A stretch of 12,964 bases of DNA from DATKPC01 sp035524275 (GTDB lineage: Bacteria; Pseudomonadota; Gammaproteobacteria; Burkholderiales; Burkholderiaceae_F), in assembly GCA_035524275.1 (NCBI GenBank), contig DATKPC010000031.1:1-12964 (forward strand), written 5' to 3'. Positions 1 through 6,781 of the stretch are shown one piece after another; position 1 is the first letter of the stretch; the number at the start of each line of letters is the position of its first letter. The notes beneath the pieces were generated by a model that was given only the letters and a program-made list of their open reading frames with translations, made no database searches and was not told the origin of the DNA. Position numbers and translations under genes: made by a program.

Positions 1-2
1 GT

Positions 3-12
3 GGGGGGGGGG
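3..12. repeat. Homopolymer run of ten G
   Basis: Ten consecutive G at the very left edge, followed by C and further G clusters to about position 29. Nothing else in bases 1-71 looks like a gene, although the tail of an upstream gene cannot be excluded because the window begins here. The run could be a slippage-prone tract or a sequencing or assembly error. Confidence 0.6.
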
Positions 13-71
13 CGGGTTGTGGTGTGGGCGCCGTCCGGTCCTATCACCATCTTGCCCCATTCACCATCCGG

Positions 72-201
72 CCCTCTCCCCACCCCTCTCCCGCGCCGCG
101 GGAGAGGGGAGTCACGGCGTCAGCTATGCCGACGGCGTCCCCCTTTCGCGACGCCGAGACTCCCCTCGCCCGCGCAAGCGGGAGAGGGGTGGGGGAGAGG
201 G
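72..201. repeat. Inverted G/C-rich repeat element, copy 1
   Basis: The element has a C-rich left arm (72-92) and a G-rich right arm (180-201) that are reverse complements apart from one missing C on the left. The match continues outward a few bases as CCGG/CCGG (68-71 and 202-205). Each arm starts or ends a local hairpin: 83-94 pairs with 98-109 perfectly, and 162-173 pairs with 178-189 with one mismatch. A spacer of about 50 nt separates the hairpins. The right arm follows the pattern G3-N3-G4-N1-G5-N3-G3 and the left arm nearly the same on the other strand. Copies 2 and 3 lie at 4789-4916 and 8023-8152. The element sits 33 bp upstream of the amidase start. It resembles REP/BIME-type doublets in architecture; whether it belongs to a named family is not known. 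Confidence 0.88.
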
Positions 202-222
202 CCGGCGGCTAACCACATTCCT

Positions 223-226
223 GGAG
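223..226 (+). promoter_or_regulatory. Ribosome binding site of the amidase gene
   Basis: GGAG lies 7 nt before the ATG at 234, an ideal spacing. It fixes the amidase start at 234 rather than at any longer reading through the repeat element. Confidence 0.8.
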
Positions 227-233
227 TGCGTCG

Positions 234-1679
234 ATGGACATCACCGATCTTCCCGCGCATGAGATGGCGGCGGCCATCCGCCGGCGGAAGGTCTCGTGTC
301 GCGAGATCATGCTGGCGACGCTGACGCGGATCGACGCGGTCAATCCGACCGTCAACGCGATCGTCAGCCTGCGCGACGGCGACGCGCTGCTGCGCGAAGC
401 GGATGCCTGCGACAGGCAGCTCGCGGGCAAGGGCGCCGAGTCGCGGGCCATCGGCTGGCTGCACGGGATTCCGCAGGCGATCAAGGACATGGCGGCGACC
501 GCCGGCATCCCGACGACGCTCGGCTCGCCGCTGCTGCGCGACTACGTGCCGATGGAAGACGGCCTGATGGTGCAGCGGATGAAGGCGGCCGGCTGCATCG
601 TCATCGGCAAGACGAACACGCCGGAGTTCGGGCTCGGCTCGCACACGTTCAACGACGTGTTCGGGATCACCCGCAACGCCTACGACCCGACGCGGTCCGC
701 CGGTGGCAGCAGCGGCGGCGCCGCGGTCGCGCTGGCAACGCGGATGCTGAGCGTTGCCGACGGCAGCGACTTCATGGGCAGCCTGCGCAATCCGGCGGCA
801 TGGAACAACGTCTTCGGCCTGCGGCCGAGCCAAGGCCGCGTGCCGCTGTGGCCGGCGCAGGATGCCTGGGTGTCGCAGCTCGGCACCGAGGGGCCGATGG
901 GCCGCACGGTGCTCGACGTCGCGATGCTGCTCGACGTGCAGGCGGGCTTCGATCCGCGCGTGCCGCTGTCGCTGCCGGACGAAGCTCCGTTCGCGCAGGG
1001 GCTGGGTGAGATCGATCCGAAGGCGGTGCGCATCGGTTGGCTGGGTGACCTCGACGGCTACCTGCCGATGGAGCCGGGCATCCTGGACGCCTGCGAGCTG
1101 GGGCTGCGGCGGCTCGCCGCGATCGGCTGCCACGTCGAGTCGTGCCGGCCGGCGTTCTCGACCGAAATGGTCTGGCAGGCCTGGCTGACGTGGCGGCGGT
1201 GGCTCGTCGCGGCGCGGATCGCGCCGCTGCTCGCGGTGCCGCGCAACCGCGAGCGCATCAAGCCGGAAGCGCTCTGGGAGTTCGACGAAGCCGCCGATCT
1301 CACCGGCGCGCAGGCGCTGCAGGCGAGCGCGCAGCGGACCGTGTTCTACCAGCAGATGCTGTCGATGTTCTCGACGCTCGACGTGCTCGTGCTGCCGACG
1401 GCGCAGGTGTGGCCGTTCGAAGCGACGCAGCGCTGGCCGCGGCGGATCGCGGGCCGCGAGATGGACACGTACCACCGCTGGATGGAGGTGGTGATCTACG
1501 CGACGTTCGCCGGGCTGCCGTGCATCAGCGTGCCGGTCGGGTTCGGGCCGTCGGGGTTGCCGATGGGGATGCAACTGATCGGCAAACCGCGCGGGGAGCG
1601 CGCGCTGCTCGGCTTGGCCCGGGCGTACGAACTGGTGATCGGCGACTGGCTGGGGACGAGGCCGCGCGAGGCGTCTTGA
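234..1679 (+). CDS. Amidase-signature family amidase
   Basis: A 481-residue serine amidase of the amidase signature (AS) family, which hydrolyses carboxamide bonds with a Lys/cis-Ser/Ser triad. All three residues are visible: Lys84 in AIKDM, cis-Ser159 in the GGSSGG loop (157-162) and nucleophile Ser183 in MGSLRNP. The 24-residue spacing between the two serines equals that in fatty acid amide hydrolase. Length is normal for the family. The usual GGS before the nucleophile is MGS here. No signal peptide or membrane segment is seen, so it should be cytoplasmic. The protein is complete and ends 31 bp before the convergent oxidoreductase gene. No pathway partner adjoins it, so the amide substrate cannot be named. 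It is not likely to be GatA, since no gatB or gatC neighbours it and the nucleophile loop departs from the GatA form. Confidence 0.94.
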   Translation: MDITDLPAHEMAAAIRRRKVSCREIMLATLTRIDAVNPTVNAIVSLRDGDALLREADACDRQLAGKGAESRAIGWLHGIPQAIKDMAATAGIPTTLGSPLLRDYVPMEDGLMVQRMKAAGCIVIGKTNTPEFGLGSHTFNDVFGITRNAYDPTRSAGGSSGGAAVALATRMLSVADGSDFMGSLRNPAAWNNVFGLRPSQGRVPLWPAQDAWVSQLGTEGPMGRTVLDVAMLLDVQAGFDPRVPLSLPDEAPFAQGLGEIDPKAVRIGWLGDLDGYLPMEPGILDACELGLRRLAAIGCHVESCRPAFSTEMVWQAWLTWRRWLVAARIAPLLAVPRNRERIKPEALWEFDEAADLTGAQALQASAQRTVFYQQMLSMFSTLDVLVLPTAQVWPFEATQRWPRRIAGREMDTYHRWMEVVIYATFAGLPCISVPVGFGPSGLPMGMQLIGKPRGERALLGLARAYELVIGDWLGTRPREAS

Positions 1680-1710
1680 TCTGACGGCAGCGGGTCGCGC
1701 CGCGGGGCGA

Positions 1711-3966
1711 TCAGTAGGTTTCGATGGACAGGTGTTCGGCCCGTCGCTGCTCCAGGACATCCCGGCAGTCGGCCACCATCGCCGCGGAACCGCAGACGTA
1801 GAAGTCCGTCGATGTAGGTTCGAACGGGAGGCTCGCGAGCGCGGCGGTCACGCGCCCGCTGAAGCCGCCGGCCGGCGGATCGTCCTGGCTCGTGCAGCGC
1901 ACGACGATCGGCGGCAGCGGTTGGAATTCCGACGTGAAATCCGCCGCGCGGGTCCGGCAGCCGAAGTAGAGCTCCGCGCGCTCGAGTCCACCTTCGCGTT
2001 CGAGCTGCCGGAACATCGGCAGGAACGGCGCGATCCCGGTCCCGGTGGCGACGAAGATCTTTCGGTGCGCGTTGCGCGCCAGCGTGTACTGGCCGAGCGG
2101 CAGCTCGACCTGCGTCGCGGTGCCGGGCTCGACGCCGGCGACGAATCGCGACCCGCATCCGCCGGTTGCGGTGCTGACGAGCAGATGCACGCGATCGCCG
2201 TCGAGCGCCGCGATCGAGTAGTCGCGCCATTCGAACTCGGCGACACGCAGCCGGGCGAATTGCCCCGGCGCGAAACCGTCGATCGGCGCGTCGAGCGCCA
2301 GTTCGATGCGCCAGATCGACGGCGTGACCGGTTTCTTGGCCGCGATCACCGCGCGCCGCTTTTCCGTCGACACGATGTCGCGTTCGACAAGGCGCTGTCC
2401 CTTCGCGGCCGCGGCGCGAATCCGCGGGAAACCGCGCGCCCCCAGGACCTGGCACGCGGCGCCGACGCCGCCCATCATCGCGCCGACGATGCCCAGGCCG
2501 CCGGCATCCTGGCCGGCCAGGACCAGGCCGGGTATCGGCGTTGCCGGACCGAGCCCCTGCGAGCGATAGCGCTCGGGCGTCGCCGGCAGGCCGTAGAACC
2601 GGCCACCGGGGTGCGACGTGTAGTGCTCGACCGTCAGGGGCGTCGACAATTCCGAATAGGTCACGAGGGCGGCCAATCCGGGAACGGCGGTATCCGCCAA
2701 GGCCAGCAAGCCGTCGGCGATCCGTCGCTTCAGCGCGGCGTAGTCGCGGCCGCGATTCCCCTTGGGTCGGTCGCGCCACGCGTCGAATGCCGCCGAATCC
2801 ACGAACGAGATGATCTCCGCGGTGTGGAAGCGGTCGTCGCCGGACTTCAGCGACGGGAACGACAGGTAGAGACTCGCCGGTCGCCCGTCGAGGAGGCCCT
2901 GGCCGTGGGCCTGCAGCGCCTCGTGATCGAGGTCCCGATTGACCCAGAAATTCTCGCCATGCACGCCGAGCGTGGCGGCACTCGACTTCAGCCGCAGGTA
3001 CAGCGTCACGGCCGACAGCCCCGTGCCGAGGCGGTCGATCGACGCGCGCACCGCGACGGTCCGTGCACCGACGTCGCCCTCGACCGGGAGCAGCCGCTGA
3101 TAGGTCGTCGGCGCGCCGACACTGGAAATGATGATCGGCGCCCGGTGCGTGATCGTGATGGGCTCCGGCCCGCGGCGGTCGACGACCTTCACGCCGACCG
3201 CGCGGCCGTCCTGCAGCAGGATCGACTCGACGTCCTGGCAGACGCGCACGGCGCCGCCGCGCGCCTCGATGCCCTTCTCGAAGGTCCGCGCGATGCGGCT
3301 GGCGCCGCCTTCCGGAAACCACGCGCCCTCGAGGTAGTGCGCGACGATCTGCGCGTGGATCGCGAAGGCACTTCGCGACGGCGGCAAACCGTAGTCGCCC
3401 CACTGGCTCGCGAGCAGTGTCCGCAACTGGGGCGAGGCAAACCGCGCCTCCAGGTAGGCCCCCGTCGTCATCAGCCCCTTGCGTCCGGTCAGCCGCTGGA
3501 TCGCACGCACGAGCGGCGCGATCGGCCGCGGCACCATCGCCTGCACGAAACCCAGCGTGGCCCAGCGCCCGACGGCGCGCACGTCGCGGAAGTAGCGGCG
3601 AATCGCGGCGGCTTCCTGCGGAAAGCGCTCGATGAGACGGCGCTGATAGGTGGCCGCGTCCGAAGGGACCGTGAAGTCGAGCCCGGGGTAGATGAAACGC
3701 TCGAAGGCGTCGGGCATCCGGTTCCAGCGCAGCTCGCCGCCGGAGAGGTAGTCGAAGAACTGGCGAATTGGCGATCCGGGTTGGACCTGGCCGATGTAGT
3801 GCAGCCCGACGTCCCACGCGGCGCCATCGCGGCGGAAAACATGCGTCAGTCCGCCGGGTTCGGAGTGCTTCTCCAGCACGAGGACTTTCTTGCCGGCAAC
3901 GCCGGCGAGCAGGCCGGCCGCGGTCAGGCCGCCGATTCCGGATCCGATGACGATCGCGTCGTACAT
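1711..3966 (-). CDS. CrtI/retinol-saturase-like FAD oxidoreductase fused to an FNR-type reductase
   Basis: A 751-residue two-module flavoprotein. Residues 1-515 resemble the phytoene desaturase, carotenoid isomerase and all-trans-retinol 13,14-reductase superfamily: dinucleotide-binding GSGIGG at 8-13, EKHSEPGG at 32-39, and the C-terminal FAD motif around LAGQDAGGLGIVGAMMGG (483-500). Residues about 535-751 form a complete FNR-like module: RDYS (581-584) for flavin binding, GTGIAP (642-647) for NAD(P)H binding, YFGCRTRAADF (667-677) and FYVCG (722-726). No 2Fe-2S domain is present. The chain ends in IETY, recalling the C-terminal aromatic residue of plant-type FNR. The inferred role is electron transfer from NAD(P)H through the reductase FAD to the first FAD and then to a hydrophobic, perhaps polyene, substrate. 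Start: ATG at 3966 with GAGGGAG 8 nt upstream. It is transcribed divergently from a TetR gene that probably controls it. The substrate is unknown. Confidence 0.91.
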   Translation of the reverse strand: MYDAIVIGSGIGGLTAAGLLAGVAGKKVLVLEKHSEPGGLTHVFRRDGAAWDVGLHYIGQVQPGSPIRQFFDYLSGGELRWNRMPDAFERFIYPGLDFTVPSDAATYQRRLIERFPQEAAAIRRYFRDVRAVGRWATLGFVQAMVPRPIAPLVRAIQRLTGRKGLMTTGAYLEARFASPQLRTLLASQWGDYGLPPSRSAFAIHAQIVAHYLEGAWFPEGGASRIARTFEKGIEARGGAVRVCQDVESILLQDGRAVGVKVVDRRGPEPITITHRAPIIISSVGAPTTYQRLLPVEGDVGARTVAVRASIDRLGTGLSAVTLYLRLKSSAATLGVHGENFWVNRDLDHEALQAHGQGLLDGRPASLYLSFPSLKSGDDRFHTAEIISFVDSAAFDAWRDRPKGNRGRDYAALKRRIADGLLALADTAVPGLAALVTYSELSTPLTVEHYTSHPGGRFYGLPATPERYRSQGLGPATPIPGLVLAGQDAGGLGIVGAMMGGVGAACQVLGARGFPRIRAAAAKGQRLVERDIVSTEKRRAVIAAKKPVTPSIWRIELALDAPIDGFAPGQFARLRVAEFEWRDYSIAALDGDRVHLLVSTATGGCGSRFVAGVEPGTATQVELPLGQYTLARNAHRKIFVATGTGIAPFLPMFRQLEREGGLERAELYFGCRTRAADFTSEFQPLPPIVVRCTSQDDPPAGGFSGRVTAALASLPFEPTSTDFYVCGSAAMVADCRDVLEQRRAEHLSIETY

Positions 3967-3974
3967 GGCAGGGA

Positions 3975-3981
3975 CTCCCTC
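3975..3981 (-). promoter_or_regulatory. Strong ribosome binding site of the fusion oxidoreductase
   Basis: Read on the minus strand, GAGGGAG lies 8 nt before the ATG at 3966-3964. It is one of the best Shine-Dalgarno matches in the window and contrasts with the absence of one before the divergent tetR gene. Confidence 0.8.
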
Positions 3982-4033
3982 GCGAGATGGCGGCCGCGGC
4001 GACCGCCCGCTCGCCGTCGTTCGTTCGAAAAAT

Positions 4034-4049
4034 TAGACAACGTCAAGTC
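4034..4049. promoter_or_regulatory. Operator-like site, copy 1 (proximal to the oxidoreductase)
   Basis: TAGACA-AC-GTCAAGTC matches the site at 4076-4091 in every base except the central two. The two copies start exactly 42 bp apart, four helical turns. They lie between divergent tetR and oxidoreductase genes, the usual place for TetR-family operators. Assignment as the regulator's binding site is inferred from position and repetition. Confidence 0.7.
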
Positions 4050-4075
4050 AACGACTCGCACTTTGCCGCCGCAAC

Positions 4076-4091
4076 TAGACAGTGTCAAGTC
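4076..4091. promoter_or_regulatory. Operator-like site, copy 2 (overlapping the tetR promoter)
   Basis: TAGACA-GT-GTCAAGTC. It contains a 15-bp imperfect palindrome, CTAGACA-G-TGTCAAG (4075-4089), with six of seven arm positions pairing. The site includes the putative -35 box of tetR, so bound regulator would block its own transcription. On the minus strand the same bases read TTGACA, a perfect -35 hexamer pointing towards the oxidoreductase, although the matching -10 (CAAAGT, 4060-4065, 17-bp spacer) is weak. Confidence 0.72.
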
Positions 4092-4104
4092 CGGGCCGTA
4101 CACT
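4076..4104 (+). promoter_or_regulatory. Sigma70-type promoter of tetR
   Basis: TAGACA (4076-4081) and TACACT (4099-4104) match the -35 and -10 consensus at five and four of six positions and are separated by 17 bp. Transcription would begin near 4110-4112, only a few bases before the ATG at 4114, predicting a leaderless or nearly leaderless message. No Shine-Dalgarno sequence lies before that ATG, which fits. Confidence 0.6.
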
Positions 4105-4113
4105 GTTCATGCG

Positions 4114-4749
4114 ATGAATGCCAGACGACCGGGACGCCCCGCCGCCGACCCCGCGCGCGACCTGCGCGCGACGCTGTTGGCGACGAGCCGGAAACTGCTC
4201 GATGAAGCCGGACCGGGTGCGCTCAGCATGCGCGAGGTGGCGCGCCGCGCAGGATGCACGCACCAGGCGCCCTATCACTACTTCGAGGACCGCGAGTCGA
4301 TTCTCGCGGCGCTCGTGGCCGACGGCTTCGACGAGTTGGCACGACGACTCGTCGCGGCGAACGACCTCGCGCCGACGCAGGGGGTGCGCGCGGCGATGGC
4401 CGCGACCGGGCGCGCATACGTCGACTTCGCGCTGTCGCACCCGGGCGTATTCCGGATCATGTTCCGGCCGGATGTCTGCAATCCGCAGCGGTTTCCGTTG
4501 CTGCAGGAGGCGGGGGCACGCGCCTATGCCGAGCTGGAGCGGCTGGTGCGCCTCGTCCACGGCGACGAGGCGGCGCCGGCGCTAGCGAGCGTCTACTGGG
4601 CCCACGTGCACGGGCTGGCGTGCCTGATGATCGATGGACCGCTGGCGACGAAGCTGGAGTCGGCGCGGGCGCGCAAGGCGCACGTCGAGGAGGTCACGGC
4701 GCGGTTCGTTGACATCATGATGAAAGGGGTTGGGGAGGGGCGGGGGTGA
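4114..4749 (+). CDS. TetR-family transcriptional repressor
   Basis: A 211-residue TetR/AcrR-type regulator of typical length. The N-terminal DNA-binding region runs from about 17 to 65, with the helix-turn-helix near 38-57 (LSMREVARRAGCTHQAPYHY) and the usual following YHYFEDRESIL. The C-terminal ligand-binding domain contains YWAHVHGLACL (161-171), resembling the WHG-type TetR C-terminal domain. It is divergent from the CrtI-FNR fusion gene, and twin 16-bp operator-like repeats lie in the shared promoter region, so it probably represses that gene and itself. The start at 4114 is chosen because the promoter ends just upstream and homology to TetR N-termini begins there. The reading frame stays open far upstream, but that stretch is only antisense to the oxidoreductase. 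The last codons are unusually G-rich (GVGEGRG), overlapping a G-quadruplex pattern. The ligand is unknown. Confidence 0.94.
   Translation: MNARRPGRPAADPARDLRATLLATSRKLLDEAGPGALSMREVARRAGCTHQAPYHYFEDRESILAALVADGFDELARRLVAANDLAPTQGVRAAMAATGRAYVDFALSHPGVFRIMFRPDVCNPQRFPLLQEAGARAYAELERLVRLVHGDEAAPALASVYWAHVHGLACLMIDGPLATKLESARARKAHVEEVTARFVDIMMKGVGEGRG
4726..4746 (+). other. G-quadruplex motif at the 3' end of tetR
   Basis: Four G runs, G4-N2-G4-N1-G4-N1-G5, on the coding strand across the last codons of tetR. This fits the usual quadruplex rule with very short loops. It lies outside the repeat element that starts at 4789. An effect on tetR message decay or termination is possible but inferred. 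Confidence 0.6.
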
Positions 4750-4788
4750 TGCGGGGAGCGCGGCGGGGGAATCGACGTCATGCGTCGA

Positions 4789-4916
4789 CCCTCTCCCCCA
4801 CCCCTCTCCCGCGGAGCGGGAGAGGGGAGTTTCGTCGTCGCCCATCGAGACATCGTCGCCATGGCGACGCCGAGACTCCCCTCTCCCGCGAAGTGGGAGA
4901 GGGGTGGGGGAGAGGG
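4789..4916. repeat. Inverted G/C-rich repeat element, copy 2
   Basis: Arms 4789-4810 and 4895-4916 are perfect 22-bp inverted repeats. The left arm leads into a perfect 12-bp hairpin with a 3-nt loop (4801-4812 with 4816-4827). The right half forms a similar, slightly imperfect hairpin. The spacer shares GCGACGCCGAGACTCCCCT with copy 1. It fills most of the gap between the convergent tetR and pyruvate kinase genes, where it could act as a bidirectional transcription barrier; there is no T tract, so it is not a standard intrinsic terminator. Confidence 0.9.
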
Positions 4917-4939
4917 TGCACGCGACGTCCGCCGCCCGC

Positions 4940-6781
4940 TCACGCCCGCGGCTCCTCCTCGTTCGCCGCCTCGGCGCGACGCGCGATCGACAACGGGCGC
5001 AGGAGGCTGCGCTTCTTGTACTGGTGCTTCTCCATCTTGCGGATGATGTCGGCGAGCACGCGCGTCGCGACATCGATGTGAGGTCCCTTGTTGAGCATCA
5101 CGCACTCGGCGCGCATCGACATCGCGGCGTCGGTGACCTCGGCGCGCGTCGGCAGTCCGGAGTGCGCGACGGAGTCCAGGACCTGGGTGGCCCAGACGAC
5201 CGGCAGGTGGCAGGCCTCGCCGAACCAGAGCAGTTCCTCCTGCATCTCGGCGAGGCGCTCGAAGCCGACGTCGATCGCGAGGTCGCCGCGCGCGATCATC
5301 AGGCCCACCGGGTCGTAGCGCAGCGCCTCGAACAGGATCGCCGGCAGGTTCGTCATCGCGGCGCGGGTCTCCAGCTTCAGCAGCATCCCGAAGCCGGCCT
5401 TGCCGGACGCCGCGATGCGGTCGCCGATCAGCGCGACGTCGGCGGGACCGTTGACGAACGAGACGCCGACCGCGTCGGCGTGACCCAGCGCGAACGCGAG
5501 CGCCTGCTCGTCGCCTTCGCCCAGCGTGCCGAGCGCCAGATCGCTGTCCGGAAACGCGACGCCCTTGCCGCTGCGCAGCCGCGTCGTGGCCTTCAGCGTG
5601 CGCACGACACGGCAAACGAGCGCGCCGGGGCGCACCTCCTCCGCCATCGCGAGCACCTTGCCGTCGTCGAGCACGACGCGCTCGCCCTCGCGCACCTGCG
5701 CCAGGAGTTGCGGTTCCGGAAAGACGAGCGCCGGCAGTTCGCCGGCCGTCGCCGCGTCGTCATCGCCCAGCACGAAACGGTCGCCGGGCGCGAGCGCGAC
5801 GCGACAGGGTTCGTCCGGGACCTGGCCGACGACCCCTTCCGCGTGCAGCTTGCCGTGGCGGCGCCACGCGAGCGCGAGCCCGGTGGCCACGTACAGCGAA
5901 TGCCGGCATTCGGCGACCGGGTGCGGTGACACCTCGACGACCCGCAGGTCCTGGACGCGGCCGCTCGGATCGGTCAGCTGCAGTTCGTCGTCGACCTTCA
6001 GGTGCGCGACCCACGTCGCGGGAATCGGAACCGTCGGCAGCGGTTCGGGATCGCCGGAGGCCATCGGCGTCGCCGTGGCCGCCAGCAGGACGCGGCTCGG
6101 CTGCAACGAGCGGCCGAATCGATCCTTGCGGCGCGGAACATGGATCACGCCCTCGTCGACGGCGTGGATCTCGGTCCGCAGCTTCGGGCCCGGCAGGTCG
6201 ACGATGATCCGGATGCCGCGGCCGGCGATCGCGGCGCGACCGCGGAAGCGCAGCGCGACGTCCTCCCAGTCGGCCGGCGTGCCGTGGGCGCCGTTGATCC
6301 GCAGCAGGTCGGCGCCGGCCGCGAGCAGGCCATCGGCCCAGGCGTCGGTCGCCTCGACGGGGTCCGGCGCCGTCACCATGATGTAGACGTGGCGGTCGGC
6401 CGGCCGCGGGCCGAACAGCGCGCGGGTGTTGGCGTGCAGCAGCCGTTCGGCCACGCGCGAGTCGATCGATTCGGCGGAGCGGTGCGGCGGCGTCATGTGC
6501 CCCAGCCAACCGCACAGCCGGTCGATCGTGTCGAGCACGTGGCCTTCGCTGCGGCCGAGCGACGACAGGCCGACATCGGCCAGCTCGAGCTGCAGCGAGC
6601 GAATGTCCTGCTGTCGCAACGCCAGGTAGTGCGCCAGGTTCAGCGCGCTGCGCCGATGCTTCGGCAGCACGCGGTCGATCGCGGCGCGGTGCGTCGCCTC
6701 CGCATCGTCGAGGAGCTGCGCAAGGTCCTGCAGCCGTCGGCGCAGCGACGCGATCTGGCGGGAGTCGGCGTGGTCGGTCAT
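4940..6781 (-). CDS. pyk: Pyruvate kinase, variant form without C-terminal domain
   Basis: A 613-residue protein with the catalytic core of pyruvate kinase (phosphoenolpyruvate plus ADP to pyruvate plus ATP, glycolysis, cytoplasm). Visible active-site elements are LRIN (Arg161, Asn163), VDLPGPKLRT (Asp195, Lys200, Arg202), LLKLE (Lys469, metal ligand Glu471), ARGD (Asp500), ATQVLDS (Thr532) and PTRAE (543-547). Odd features: an N-terminal extension of about 130 residues of unknown role; an enlarged B region (about 205-400) that may contain two copies of the B-domain pattern; VMLNKGP instead of the usual VMLSGET; and only 66 residues after PTRAE, so the allosteric C-terminal domain is absent. 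Leu196 and Lys200 replace the Thr and Glu of potassium-dependent enzymes. No good ribosome binding site precedes the ATG at 6781. It is convergent with tetR and divergent from the ABC operon, so probably monocistronic. Confidence 0.88.
   Translation of the reverse strand: MTDHADSRQIASLRRRLQDLAQLLDDAEATHRAAIDRVLPKHRRSALNLAHYLALRQQDIRSLQLELADVGLSSLGRSEGHVLDTIDRLCGWLGHMTPPHRSAESIDSRVAERLLHANTRALFGPRPADRHVYIMVTAPDPVEATDAWADGLLAAGADLLRINGAHGTPADWEDVALRFRGRAAIAGRGIRIIVDLPGPKLRTEIHAVDEGVIHVPRRKDRFGRSLQPSRVLLAATATPMASGDPEPLPTVPIPATWVAHLKVDDELQLTDPSGRVQDLRVVEVSPHPVAECRHSLYVATGLALAWRRHGKLHAEGVVGQVPDEPCRVALAPGDRFVLGDDDAATAGELPALVFPEPQLLAQVREGERVVLDDGKVLAMAEEVRPGALVCRVVRTLKATTRLRSGKGVAFPDSDLALGTLGEGDEQALAFALGHADAVGVSFVNGPADVALIGDRIAASGKAGFGMLLKLETRAAMTNLPAILFEALRYDPVGLMIARGDLAIDVGFERLAEMQEELLWFGEACHLPVVWATQVLDSVAHSGLPTRAEVTDAAMSMRAECVMLNKGPHIDVATRVLADIIRKMEKHQYKKRSLLRPLSIARRAEAANEEEPRA

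Noticed and set aside
120..1760. A 546-residue minus-strand open frame opposite the amidase.
   Set aside because: It lies wholly antisense to a clear amidase, is composed largely of Arg, Pro, His and Gln, and runs into the intergenic repeat. No ribosome binding site or domain is seen.
1496..3817. A second minus-strand frame of about 770 residues overlapping the oxidoreductase gene.
   Set aside because: It is the out-of-frame shadow of the fusion gene, Arg/Ala-rich throughout, with no flavin-binding motif.
1732..4113. A plus-strand frame open without stops for about 2.4 kb, continuous with tetR.
   Set aside because: It is antisense to the oxidoreductase fusion, its translation is Arg/Ala/Asp-rich without any recognisable motif, and the real tetR homology begins at 4114. 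High GC makes long open shadow frames common.
4801..4827. The hairpin in repeat copy 2 as a standard intrinsic terminator.
   Set aside because: The stem is strong (12 bp) but no T tract follows on either strand; it recurs in non-terminal places such as upstream of the amidase.
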